From contig JASLIY010000068.1 in assembly GCA_030152675.1 (NCBI GenBank), positions 1-6,547 on the forward strand: a DNA stretch of 6,547 nucleotides. Reading direction: 5' to 3'. Of this stretch, positions 1-6,540 are shown one piece after another. Within the stretch, counting starts at the first letter, position 1. The number at the start of each line of letters is the position of its first letter. The position numbers and the translations under genes were made by a program. This DNA comes from Acinetobacter sp. Its GTDB lineage: Bacteria; Pseudomonadota; Gammaproteobacteria; Pseudomonadales; Moraxellaceae. Under the pieces are notes generated by a model that saw nothing but the letters and a program-made list of their open reading frames with translations, made no database searches and was not told where the DNA came from.

Positions 1-272
1 GCATTGTTAAAAATCATGTTGACTGAACCATGATGCTGCACCGTTTCTGCAGCCCATTTCTGCATCGCAACACGATCGGCCACATCTAGTTTTTGCGTGG
101 TGACGCGTACATCATAAGTTTTGAGTAATTCTGCGGTGCTCGCCAAGCCTTGCTCATTGACATCACTGAGTGATAAATGACAGCCCTGCTGCGCCAATAA
201 GATCGCCAGTTGCTGTCCAATGCCCGACCCTGCACCCGTGATGGCTGCAACTTTATTGTTTAAATTTTTCAT
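1..272 (-). CDS. Short-chain dehydrogenase/reductase (SDR), N-terminal part only
   Basis: The visible 90 codons give the start of a classical SDR: an NAD(P)-dependent oxidoreductase with a Rossmann fold, probably cytosolic. Seen: the cofactor glycine motif TGAGSGIG at residues 12-19, an acidic D37 at the end of the second beta strand (in this family it usually favours NAD over NADP), an LDV motif at 62-64 that contacts the adenine ring, and the beginning of the NNAG motif at 89-91, where the window ends. The Ser-Tyr-Lys catalytic residues lie outside the window. The ATG is well supported by AAGGA ending 6 nt upstream (279-283). It diverges from the TetR gene and has a strong promoter beneath an inverted repeat, so it is probably that regulator's target. 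The substrate cannot be told from this part. Related Acinetobacter loci often pair such an SDR with a flavin monooxygenase and a hydrolase, but that is recollection, not visible here. Confidence 0.9.
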   Translation of the reverse strand, partial: MKNLNNKVAAITGAGSGIGQQLAILLAQQGCHLSLSDVNEQGLASTAELLKTYDVRVTTQKLDVADRVAMQKWAAETVQHHGSVNMIFNN

Positions 273-278
273 TGTGAT

Positions 279-283
279 TCCTT
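279..283 (-). promoter_or_regulatory. Ribosome binding site of the SDR gene
   Basis: On the minus strand AAGGA is followed by 6 nt and then ATG. It is a clear Shine-Dalgarno match and fixes the SDR start. It is among the best of the sites in this window. Confidence 0.75.
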
Positions 284-329
284 ATTTGAATTTTCCGCAC
301 GTTATTGCGCGTTACAGCACATAAATCAC

Positions 330-358
330 ACTATAAAATTGACAATACATATTGTCAA
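330..358 (-). promoter_or_regulatory. Sigma-70 promoter for the SDR gene
   Basis: On the minus strand a perfect -35 box TTGACA (358-353) is followed by a 17-nt spacer and the -10 box TATAGT (335-330). This is the best sigma-70 promoter in the window. Transcription would start near 322-324, giving a leader of about 50 nt before the SDR ATG. The -35 box and most of the spacer lie inside the inverted repeat at 338-359, so a protein bound there would block RNA polymerase. Confidence 0.75.
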
Positions 359-359
359 T
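338..359. promoter_or_regulatory. Inverted-repeat operator, probable TetR-family binding site
   Basis: Two perfect 9-nt arms, ATTGACAAT and ATTGTCAAT, flank a 4-nt centre (ACAT). The size and symmetry are those of a TetR-family operator bound by a dimer. It sits between the divergent SDR and TetR genes and covers the -35 box of the SDR promoter as well as the candidate -35 of the regulator promoter. Binding by the neighbouring TetR protein is inference from position. Confidence 0.7.
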
Positions 360-366
360 ATAAACT
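339..366 (+). promoter_or_regulatory. Candidate promoter for the TetR-family gene
   Basis: TTGACA (339-344), the left arm of the inverted repeat read on the plus strand, lies 16 nt before TAAACT (361-366, four of six -10 matches). TATAAA at 359-364 is a better -10 box but only 14 nt away. The promoter is weaker than the opposing one and shares the operator, which would give autoregulation. It implies a leader of about 100 nt before the preferred start codon. Confidence 0.4.
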
Positions 367-476
367 CCAACTTATCCGCCTCGGCGAAAATGCCAGATGC
401 ACGCATTCGCTGTGAGGTTTGTTATGATGGCCTGACTAGACTACTTTTCATTTTTTTTGAGCTGCGCGAATTGCTT

Positions 477-1187
477 ATGAGCCAAGATCCTTGTACTGAA
501 ATCGATCAACCCCAAGATCGGGGTGCAAAAACCACCAAAGAACGTCAATTTAAAGGGCTTTCATTGGCTGAGCGCAAACAAGCGCGTCGTGAAAAGCTGA
601 TCGAAGCTGGTATTGAGACCTATGGCACACAGGGTTTTTTTTCAGTGACCGTCAAAGATGTCTGCACCGAAGCCAAGCTCACTGAACGCTATTTTTATGA
701 ATCCTTTAAAAAAAGCGAACACTTGTTTCAGTGCATCTTTTTACAGTTGATTGAAAGCTTAGAACACACTGTCATGCAGGCCATTCTACACAGCAGCCCT
801 GATCCGCGATTAATGGTCAAATCCGGTTTAAGTGCGCTCTTTGAACTGCTTAAAAATGATCCGCGCATGGCACGTATTATTTATGTCGATGCCATGCTGG
901 TTCAAGAACTGCATCAACATGCCACCATTCGTGAAACCATGGGGCGTTTTGATCGTATGATCCATGCTTTTGTCATGGCGATGCTGCCCCAAAGCCAAGT
1001 CAGTGAAGACGAAATTTCGCTCATCGCCACCGGACTCAATGGCTATGTCACACAAATTGCGATTCGTTGGGTGATGGGCGGATTTGTGCAATCCCAAGCA
1101 CAAATCGTCACGGCCTGTGAGGTGGTTTTCCTTTCGTTATTGGAAAATTTCATGTCTGAAACCGCTCACTCAAGCGCAACAGATTGA
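477..1187 (+). CDS. TetR/AcrR-family transcriptional regulator
   Basis: A 236-residue DNA-binding regulator with the TetR architecture. After a polar, probably disordered N-terminus (1-32), residues 33-83 form the three-helix HTH domain: RREKLIEAGIETYGTQGF, then SVTVKDVCTEAKLTERYFYESFKKSEHLF, with the family's hallmark 'YFYESFKKSEHLF' segment after the recognition helix. The rest (about 90-230) is helical, as expected for the ligand-binding and dimerisation domain; no ligand can be inferred. The frame stays open upstream to TTG at 339 and has an ATG at 390, but TTG 339 lies inside the operator and the added residues look unlike the family, so ATG 477 was chosen. No start has a strong ribosome binding site. 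The divergent SDR and the inverted repeat between them suggest a local repressor. No clear terminator follows before the phoB leader. Confidence 0.88.
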   Translation: MSQDPCTEIDQPQDRGAKTTKERQFKGLSLAERKQARREKLIEAGIETYGTQGFFSVTVKDVCTEAKLTERYFYESFKKSEHLFQCIFLQLIESLEHTVMQAILHSSPDPRLMVKSGLSALFELLKNDPRMARIIYVDAMLVQELHQHATIRETMGRFDRMIHAFVMAMLPQSQVSEDEISLIATGLNGYVTQIAIRWVMGGFVQSQAQIVTACEVVFLSLLENFMSETAHSSATD

Positions 1188-1234
1188 ATTTATTTGGCAA
1201 CTGCGCTGAAACGGCCCAAATTGACATGACGCGG

Positions 1235-1274
1235 ATGTCATTGATTTGTCAAGAATTTGACAAATATTTGTCAC
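1235..1274 (+). promoter_or_regulatory. Array of four 11-bp-phased heptamers, Pho-box-like
   Basis: Heptamers start every 11 bp: ATGTCAT (1235), TTGTCAA (1246), TTGACAA (1257) and TTGTCAC (1268), each separated by 4 nt. PhoB dimers bind direct repeats resembling CTGTCAT at exactly this 7-4-7 spacing. Three of the four fit that motif; the third is the reverse complement of TTGTCAA, so parts of the array also read as inverted repeats (1244-1265 and the perfect palindrome 1258-1273). The array is about 120 bp upstream of phoB and may be an upstream PhoB site or another regulator's operator. Confidence 0.45.
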
Positions 1275-1307
1275 AAATCGTTGCAAAAATCACCTTCTCA
1301 CCCACTT

Positions 1308-1352
1308 TTGCAATGATACTGTCATAATTAATCTTTGTAATAAGCCTGTCAT
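1308..1352 (+). promoter_or_regulatory. Probable PhoB-dependent promoter of phoBR with Pho box
   Basis: TTGCAAT (1308-1314), 4 nt and CTGTCAT (1319-1325) make a Pho-box-like pair; CTGTCAT is the consensus half-site. Ten nucleotides further is TGTAAT (1336-1341), a five-of-six -10 box, at the spacing expected when a Pho box replaces the -35 element. Transcription would begin near 1348, giving a leader of about 47 nt. A second exact CTGTCAT at 1346-1352, preceded in 11-bp phase by TTGTAAT (1335-1341), forms another possible box across the start point. PhoB autoregulation is established in other Proteobacteria; here it is inferred from the motifs. Confidence 0.5.
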
Positions 1353-1394
1353 AAATATAAAAACGGGTCACCGTTCATCATAGGATATTGCGTT

Positions 1395-2105
1395 GTGAAA
1401 GATGACTACATTTTAATCGTCGATGACGAGCTGCCAATTCGCGAGATGATTCATACCTCTTTGGATATGGCAGGTTTTCAATGCCTACAAGCAGAAGATG
1501 CAAAACAAGCCCATCAAATGATCGTCGATCAACGTCCAGCATTGATTTTGTTAGACTGGATGATGCCCGGTGGTATTAGCGGTGTAGATTTATGCCGCCG
1601 TTTAAAACGTGATGAAAATTTATCCGAAATTCCCGTGATCATGCTCACCGCACGTGGTGAAGAAGATCATAAAGTTCAAGGTCTTGATGCTGGTGCTGAT
1701 GACTACATGACCAAGCCATTTTCCACCCGAGAATTGGTGTCACGTATCAAAGCTGTGCTCCGCCGTGCCAATGCACTCAGTGGCGAAAAAACCATTGATG
1801 CCAACGGCTTGATCCTGGATCCAGTCAGCCAGCGCGTTAGTTTTGGCGATCATATCTTGGAAATGGGGCCGACCGAGTATCGTCTGTTGGCTTTTTTTAT
1901 GACTCACCCAGAACGTGCCTATACCCGTGCCCAACTTCTTGATCAAGTCTGGGGCGGTAACGTCTATATCGAAGATCGCACCATTGACGTTCATATTCGT
2001 CGCTTACGTAAAGTGCTTGAACCTTATGCAGTCGACCGTTTTGTACAAACGGTGCGTGGCACTGGCTACCGCTTTTCAACCCGTGCCGATCTTGCGCTAG
2101 GTTAA
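1395..2105 (+). CDS. phoB: Phosphate regulon response regulator PhoB
   Basis: An OmpR/PhoB-type response regulator of 236 residues, close to the usual PhoB length. The receiver domain (about 4-122) carries the acidic pair D10-D11, the phospho-accepting D54 in LLDWMMPG, T85 in MLTARGE and K107 in TKPFS. A short linker leads to the winged-helix DNA-binding domain (about 133-228) with [11 protein letters not shown], the recognition helix [16 protein letters not shown] and the wing RGTGYRF. Phosphorylated PhoB activates phosphate-scavenging genes by binding Pho boxes. GTG is the start codon, with AGGA at 1382-1385 nine nucleotides upstream, and the protein opens as [12 protein letters not shown], as PhoB should. 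phoR follows after 31 bp, and Pho-box-like motifs upstream suggest autoregulation. The PhoB rather than generic OmpR assignment rests on the 'DWMMPG-SGVD' segment and the PhoR partner. Confidence 0.95.
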   Translation: MKDDYILIVDDELPIREMIHTSLDMAGFQCLQAEDAKQAHQMIVDQRPALILLDWMMPGGISGVDLCRRLKRDENLSEIPVIMLTARGEEDHKVQGLDAGADDYMTKPFSTRELVSRIKAVLRRANALSGEKTIDANGLILDPVSQRVSFGDHILEMGPTEYRLLAFFMTHPERAYTRAQLLDQVWGGNVYIEDRTIDVHIRRLRKVLEPYAVDRFVQTVRGTGYRFSTRADLALG

Positions 2106-2136
2106 AACTTTTTACCTTTAGGTCATCGCTGAATAT

Positions 2137-3495
2137 ATGTATGAACCCTATCCGGTCCCAGAAATAGCGCGGGACCATCAAAAATTTCGCTACAGCAGTT
2201 TATGGACATTTGCCAAGCAAGATCTAAAACTTCTGATGTTCTTGCTCTTGATTGGCGCGCTGATCGGATACGGGATTGGTTATTTGGGTAGCTGCCTGCT
2301 GATCGCATTGGGCTTTTTTTTTGTACTACAGCTACGCTCTCTTTATTTGGTCAACGAGTGGATCTCCAATCGTCCCTATGATGTGCCGCCCAATTTGCAT
2401 GGCATTTGGGGGGCACTGTTATTTAATGTCTATCGTGCCCAGCGCCAAGAGCGTGTGGTGCAAGCGGAAATGGTCGGTCTCATCGATCGTGCCCAATCTT
2501 CATTGGTGGCCTTAGCCGAAGCCGTGGTGCTGACCGATGAGCTGCATCAAATCGAATGGTCGAATCCTGCCGCAGAAAGATTACTCGGCATCCAATCCTT
2601 GGACCGTGGCCGCAACTTACTCACCATTTTGCGCCAACCAAATTTCATTGAATATTTTAATGACATCGATAAATCTCCAGATGGCATCAAGATCAAATCC
2701 TCGATTCAGGATGAGCATTATGTGCAAATCAAACTGACCCGATTTGGCAGTGAAAGCCGTTTGTTGGTGGCCTATGATGTGACGCGGATGCAAAACCTAG
2801 AACAAATGCGTAAAGACTTTGTCGACAATATCTCGCATGAACTCCGCACGCCATTGACGGTACTCAGTGGCTATATCGAAACCTTTACCGATCAAGAAGA
2901 AATTAGTCCGCGTTGGAAACGTGCTTTTGAACAAATGCAGTCGCAGACCCGACGTATGAATGCCTTGGTCAATGATTTGCTGTTGTTGTCGCGCTTGGAA
3001 AATGACAAACAAATCGCCAAGAATCAAATCATCGAAATGCCGAGCCTGATGAATCAATTGTTTGACGATGCTCAGGCCTATAACGTGGATTTTGGTCATA
3101 CCCTAAATCTAGAAATCGACAGTCATTGCGACTTGATCGGTTCAGATATGGAAATCGCCAGTGCCTTTAGCAACCTGATCACCAATGCGATCAAATACAC
3201 CCCCAAAGGTGGCACCATCACCATCGGTTGGCATGATGACGCCGAACAGGGTTATTTTACCGTGGAAGATACTGGGATCGGTATTGATCCAAAACACCTG
3301 CCACGTTTGACCGAACGCTTCTACCGCGTGGATAGTGCTCGTAGTCGACAAACAGGAGGCACTGGATTGGGCTTGGCGATCGTGAAGCATGTGTTGATGC
3401 AACACGGCGCGCATCTTGAGGTCGAATCGATTGAAAACCGTGGCTCGATCTTTAAAGCAGTATTTCCCAAAGAGAATCTTTATTCCGCAGATTAA
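2137..3495 (+). CDS. phoR: Phosphate regulon sensor histidine kinase PhoR
   Basis: Membrane-bound histidine kinase of 452 residues that phosphorylates PhoB when phosphate is short and dephosphorylates it when phosphate is plentiful. Two nearly adjacent hydrophobic stretches (about 31-49 and 52-68) make a hairpin anchor with almost no periplasmic loop, as is typical of PhoR, which senses through the Pst transporter and PhoU rather than an external ligand. A charged region follows, then a PAS domain (about 120-215, containing EAVVLTDELHQIEWSNPAAE). The dimerisation domain has H234 in FVDNISHELRTPL. The ATPase domain shows the N box (N346, N350), DTGIGI (378-383), ERFYRVD (393-399) and GGTGLGL (407-413). 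All catalytic motifs are present. The first ATG was used; its ribosome site is weak (AGG at 2120-2122, 14 nt away), so translation may depend on phoB. Confidence 0.95.
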   Translation: MYEPYPVPEIARDHQKFRYSSLWTFAKQDLKLLMFLLLIGALIGYGIGYLGSCLLIALGFFFVLQLRSLYLVNEWISNRPYDVPPNLHGIWGALLFNVYRAQRQERVVQAEMVGLIDRAQSSLVALAEAVVLTDELHQIEWSNPAAERLLGIQSLDRGRNLLTILRQPNFIEYFNDIDKSPDGIKIKSSIQDEHYVQIKLTRFGSESRLLVAYDVTRMQNLEQMRKDFVDNISHELRTPLTVLSGYIETFTDQEEISPRWKRAFEQMQSQTRRMNALVNDLLLLSRLENDKQIAKNQIIEMPSLMNQLFDDAQAYNVDFGHTLNLEIDSHCDLIGSDMEIASAFSNLITNAIKYTPKGGTITIGWHDDAEQGYFTVEDTGIGIDPKHLPRLTERFYRVDSARSRQTGGTGLGLAIVKHVLMQHGAHLEVESIENRGSIFKAVFPKENLYSAD

Positions 3496-3526
3496 CGCTG
3501 TACTCAGATGAAAATAGTCAACGCCA

Positions 3527-3566
3527 AAAGAGCCAAGCCCAGTCAGATGACTGGGCTTGGCTCTTT
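3527..3566. terminator. Bidirectional intrinsic terminator between phoR and psd
   Basis: Two perfect 19-nt complementary arms (3527-3545 and 3548-3566) flank a 2-nt centre, so the real loop will be slightly larger after the closing pairs open. The stem is G+C-rich in the middle (GCCAAGCCCAG) and ends in AAAG/CTTT. Read on the plus strand it ends in CTTT 70 bp after phoR; on the minus strand it ends in CTTTT about 70 bp after psd. The uridine tracts are short, but the stem is very stable, and the position between convergent genes fits a shared terminator. Confidence 0.85.
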
Positions 3567-3635
3567 GCGATACAGGATCAGTTTCTATGCTGAATCCTTA
3601 CGACGGTCTTTTGGGTTGAATCTGGGTCGAATAAC

Positions 3636-4490
3636 TTATTCGCTCAGGCTGCCTAAACGCTCGCCCATGGAGACCAATGAATTGGCTTTGAACTGATGAT
3701 CCCAACGCATTTTGTCTTTTTCAAACAACACAATCGCCGTCGAACCCAAATAAAAACGTCCAAGCTCATCGCCTTTTTGTAGCGGCATGCTATGGTGCTG
3801 CAGTTCCACACGACCACTTGGCTTGACCTTGCCGGTAGCAACAGTCTCGATCCCAGCAACGATCATGGCGCCGACCAAGACCACAGCCATACGACCAACT
3901 TCAGTGTCAAACAAACACACCATGCGTTCATTGCGTGCAAACAAACCCGGGATATTTTCTGCCGTGGTTTGATTGACTGAAAACAGTTCGCCCGGAATAT
4001 AGAGTGTCTCGGTCAAAGTGCCTGCAAATGGCATATGCACGCGATGATAGTCACGTGGCGAAAGATAAACCGTTGCAAACTCACCTTGCTCAAACACTGC
4101 AGCCAATTGCGGATCACCAATCAACTTCTCGACTGAAAACTGCTGTCCCTTGGCTTGGAAAATCTCACCGGCTTGGATTGTACCGATTTGCGAAATTGCA
4201 CCATCTGCTGGGGAAACAATGCTGTTTGCTGCAGGATCAACTTCGCGTATCCCCGGCTTTAAGGCACGGGTAAAAAATTCGTTAAATGACTTAAATTTAA
4301 GTGCATCTGGCTGTTCAGCAATACTTAAATCAATGCCGTACTTTGCTTTAAATGCCTGAATCACTGTATTTTTAATGATTGGATTTTCACTGGCGGCCAG
4401 TTTCCCCACGATACGACTAAACTTGTGTTGCGGTAGGATCTGCTGCGCCTGAATAAAAATTTGTTTTTTTAAACGTGTTTTAAAACTCAA
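3636..4490 (-). CDS. psd: Phosphatidylserine decarboxylase proenzyme
   Basis: Psd converts phosphatidylserine to phosphatidylethanolamine at the inner membrane, the last step in making the main bacterial phospholipid. The 284-residue proenzyme cleaves itself to create a pyruvoyl group. Seen: the usual proteobacterial segments KSFNEFFTR (67-75), SPADG with D96 (93-97), [13 protein letters not shown] with H152 (142-154), PGELFSVN (166-173), [10 protein letters not shown] (187-196), and the cleavage motif LGST, with processing expected between G249 and S250. D96, H152 and S250 correspond to the known Asp-His-Ser triad. Cleavage would leave a 249-residue beta chain and a 35-residue alpha chain. 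The start is TTG: it gives the expected N-terminus MSFKTRLKK, and GGAG (4501-4504) sits 10 nt upstream. The TTG overlaps the rhdA stop in TTGA, pointing to coupled translation. Confidence 0.95.
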   Translation of the reverse strand: MSFKTRLKKQIFIQAQQILPQHKFSRIVGKLAASENPIIKNTVIQAFKAKYGIDLSIAEQPDALKFKSFNEFFTRALKPGIREVDPAANSIVSPADGAISQIGTIQAGEIFQAKGQQFSVEKLIGDPQLAAVFEQGEFATVYLSPRDYHRVHMPFAGTLTETLYIPGELFSVNQTTAENIPGLFARNERMVCLFDTEVGRMAVVLVGAMIVAGIETVATGKVKPSGRVELQHHSMPLQKGDELGRFYLGSTAIVLFEKDKMRWDHQFKANSLVSMGERLGSLSE

Positions 4491-4504
4491 AATGGGGTAT
4501 CTCC
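4487..4504 (-). promoter_or_regulatory. rhdA stop/psd start overlap with ribosome binding site
   Basis: On the minus strand GGAG (4504-4501) is followed by 10 nt and then TTGA, where TTG (4490-4488) starts psd and TGA (4489-4487) ends rhdA. The overlap indicates that ribosomes finishing rhdA re-initiate on psd. The GGAG is the main evidence for the unusual start codon. Confidence 0.65.
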
Positions 4505-5338
4505 GCTCACTATAGGACTATCGGGGCGATTCCCCCATTCACTCCACGCACCGTCGTAGGCCAAGACCTGCCAGCCCAATAATCGAGCGATGAGATAGGC
4601 CAAACTTGAACGATGATGTGACTGACAATATACCACGACCGACTGCTCAAGATTAAACCCAAGCTGCTCTAGGCGTTGTTGAATATCTGCTAAGGGATGC
4701 AATTTTAAATGATTTTCACGATGAAGTGCAGTACTCCATTCAAAATGCTGTGCACCGGGAATATGCCCACCCCGTCGCGCTGCTAAGCGCTGTCCGGTAT
4801 ATTCTTCTCTGCTACGACAGTCCCACAGCTGAAGCGCGTGCTCTGCGACCTGCTCACGAAGTTCAGCATATCGAATACGATACTGCTGCATCGCACCAGC
4901 ATCCACGACATAGCGTTCAGTCACAGGCGCGCACGGCGTCACTTGGTTACTGGTCGGTAGACCCGCTGCAAGCCAAGCATGCAAGCCACCATTTAATACA
5001 CTGGTTTGCGTGAAGCCGTAGCAGTGTAAATTCCAAATCAAACGACTGGCCCAAGCGCCGCCCTCATCGTCATAGACCACAACATGCTGATCCGGTGCTA
5101 AGTTAAGCTGGTCGATCAATTGCTGCATCGCCACTGCATCGGGCAGCATGCCCATGGCCTTGTCTTGCGCTTGCACCAATGCAGCCGGGCGTAAATGGAT
5201 CGCGCCCGGTATATGCAACTGCGCATAGACAGAACTGCGGCATAGATCGATCAGACACAACTGCGGGTGCCCTAAGTAGGGCTGCAATTGTTCAGCGTCT
5301 ATCAATAAACCAAGATCGATGAGATGAGGTGTCGTCAT
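4487..5338 (-). CDS. rhdA: Thiosulfate sulfurtransferase (two-domain rhodanese, RhdA type)
   Basis: A cytosolic tandem-rhodanese enzyme of 283 residues that carries sulfane sulfur on a cysteine and in vitro transfers it from thiosulfate to cyanide. The N-terminal domain (about 12-128) is the non-catalytic copy: it has the rhodanese folds [20 protein letters not shown] and [17 protein letters not shown], with Asp where the cysteine would be. The C-terminal domain (about 150-278) has [26 protein letters not shown] and the active loop [12 protein letters not shown], with catalytic C238. The CQxHHR loop is that of Azotobacter vinelandii and Pseudomonas RhdA, not the CRKGVT or CGSGVTA of mammalian rhodanese and mercaptopyruvate sulfurtransferase. 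rhdA next to psd also matches Pseudomonas. A TTG at 5362 extends the frame by 8 residues, but ATG 5338 gives a more natural start; neither has a good ribosome site. pncB ends 35 bp upstream. Confidence 0.92.
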   Translation of the reverse strand: MTTPHLIDLGLLIDAEQLQPYLGHPQLCLIDLCRSSVYAQLHIPGAIHLRPAALVQAQDKAMGMLPDAVAMQQLIDQLNLAPDQHVVVYDDEGGAWASRLIWNLHCYGFTQTSVLNGGLHAWLAAGLPTSNQVTPCAPVTERYVVDAGAMQQYRIRYAELREQVAEHALQLWDCRSREEYTGQRLAARRGGHIPGAQHFEWSTALHRENHLKLHPLADIQQRLEQLGFNLEQSVVVYCQSHHRSSLAYLIARLLGWQVLAYDGAWSEWGNRPDSPIVSGDTPF

Positions 5339-5373
5339 AGGATTGGAAAAATATGAAGTCAAAAGTGCTGGCT

Positions 5374-6528
5374 TTAGGCCTGTTCAGTGATATCAAATAC
5401 CTGACGTAAATATGCCAAGAAGGTATCGTTATCGGTCATGGTTTTACCCGGGCTGTCTGATATTTTCGCCACTGACTGTCCATTACATTCCACCAATTTC
5501 AATACGATATTTAACGGGGTCTGCCCCATATCATTGGTCAAATTGGTGCCAATGCCAAAACTGACTTTAAAGCGATCTTTAAAGTACTGATGTAACTGCC
5601 AAGCGGTCTCAATATTGAGGCCATCACTAAAGGTCAACATTTTGGTTTTGGTGTCGATCTTGAGCTTTCGATAATGTGCATAGGCTTTATCGCCCCAAAC
5701 ATAAGGATCACCACTATCGTGTCTTAAGCCATCGAAGAGCTTGGCAAAATACAGATCAAAATCACGTAAAAATGCATCCATACCGACGACATCTGTCAGC
5801 GCAATCCCCAAATCACCGCGATACTCTTGCACCCATGTTTCCAGCGCGGCTTTTTGAAAGTCACGTAGGCGCACATCAAGGGCTTGGAAGGCCTGTAAGA
5901 ATTCATGCGCCATGGTGCCGATCGGCACGATATTTAAAGACTTGGCCAAATACACATTACTGGTACCCCGAAATACGTTGGGTACTGCTTTGTGAAATGA
6001 CTCCACTACATGGCGTTGCCACTCTAGGCTATAACGTCTACGCGTCCCAAAGTCTGAAACCAGAAATGGCGGATCTTGCGGATTGAGTTGCTGCTGATAA
6101 TGTTGCATCAACTCAATTTTAGCTTTGAGACGACGTTCACCCTCAAGCATGACCTGATCATCACGAAGGCGATAAAAATACAATTCATTGACGATGGCGA
6201 GGACAAAGATTTCAAACATCATGGCTTGGACCATTGGGCCTTCAACCCAAATATCCAAACGCCCTTCAGCATCAATCCCAGCATGAATAAAACGTCGCTT
6301 GAGTTGGAACAACTCTAGGTAATCGACAAAGTCACTCTTGATGAAGCGAAATTTACGCAGGTATTGCAATTCGTCTTCAGCGAATTTTAATTCACATAAA
6401 TAATCAAGCTGCTGATTGAGATCATCCAGTATGTCTGCCAACGGATAAACCGTATCGTCTAAATTACGACATCGAAAATGATAAACACTATGTGTTTGGG
6501 GGAACTTGTGTAATACCACCTGTAACAT
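5374..6528 (-). CDS. pncB: Nicotinate phosphoribosyltransferase
   Basis: PncB joins nicotinate to PRPP, using ATP, to make nicotinate mononucleotide in the Preiss-Handler NAD salvage pathway in the cytosol. The 384-residue protein is near the length of the enterobacterial enzyme (about 400). Seen: an N-terminal domain with FRCRN (18-22) and [23 protein letters not shown] (49-71); [14 protein letters not shown] (105-118); [13 protein letters not shown] (159-171), a substrate-contacting segment; [31 protein letters not shown], in which H208 matches the histidine phosphorylated during catalysis; the PRPP-side segments GLRHDSGDP (267-275) and TFSDGLN (299-305); and [10 protein letters not shown] (324-333). 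The gene looks intact. The start ATG has no Shine-Dalgarno site, but TATAAA lies just before it, so the message could be leaderless. It heads the pncB-rhdA-psd cluster. Confidence 0.96.
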   Translation of the reverse strand: MLQVVLHKFPQTHSVYHFRCRNLDDTVYPLADILDDLNQQLDYLCELKFAEDELQYLRKFRFIKSDFVDYLELFQLKRRFIHAGIDAEGRLDIWVEGPMVQAMMFEIFVLAIVNELYFYRLRDDQVMLEGERRLKAKIELMQHYQQQLNPQDPPFLVSDFGTRRRYSLEWQRHVVESFHKAVPNVFRGTSNVYLAKSLNIVPIGTMAHEFLQAFQALDVRLRDFQKAALETWVQEYRGDLGIALTDVVGMDAFLRDFDLYFAKLFDGLRHDSGDPYVWGDKAYAHYRKLKIDTKTKMLTFSDGLNIETAWQLHQYFKDRFKVSFGIGTNLTNDMGQTPLNIVLKLVECNGQSVAKISDSPGKTMTDNDTFLAYLRQVFDITEQA

Positions 6529-6534
6529 GGTGAA

Positions 6535-6540
6535 TTTATA
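6535..6540 (-). promoter_or_regulatory. Candidate -10 box just upstream of pncB
   Basis: On the minus strand TATAAA is followed by six nucleotides (TTCACC) and then the pncB ATG. The usual start point, about seven nucleotides past a -10 box, would fall on or next to the A of ATG. The -35 region is beyond the window edge, so the call is weak. Confidence 0.25.

Noticed and set aside
339..476. N-terminal extension of the TetR regulator beginning at TTG 339
   Set aside because: The TTG lies inside the operator and at the -35 box, and the extra residues do not resemble a TetR N-terminus.
1188..1230. Terminator for the TetR gene
   Set aside because: No G+C-rich stem with a uridine tract could be found; the only pairing (TTTGG with CCAAA) is too short.
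1227..1237. TGACGCGGATG repeated at 2780-2790 inside phoR
   Set aside because: An 11-nt match between a leader and a coding region, without shared context, is probably chance.
2099..2118. Weak stem AGGT(T)AAAA / TTTTACCT across the phoB stop
   Set aside because: It is A+T-rich with a bulge, too unstable for a terminator, and phoR follows at once.
3628..3642. Small inverted repeat CGAATAA-C-TTATTCG at the psd stop
   Set aside because: A one-nucleotide centre and an A+T-rich stem make it unlikely to be functional; the strong hairpin downstream explains termination.
3508..3696. Open frame of 62 codons on the plus strand after phoR
   Set aside because: It runs through the terminator hairpin and into the 3' end of psd on the opposite strand, has no ribosome site, and its sequence looks like a chance frame.
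5676..6086. 136-codon open frame on the plus strand inside pncB
   Set aside because: It is antisense to a well-conserved gene and its His/Arg-rich composition is typical of a shadow frame.
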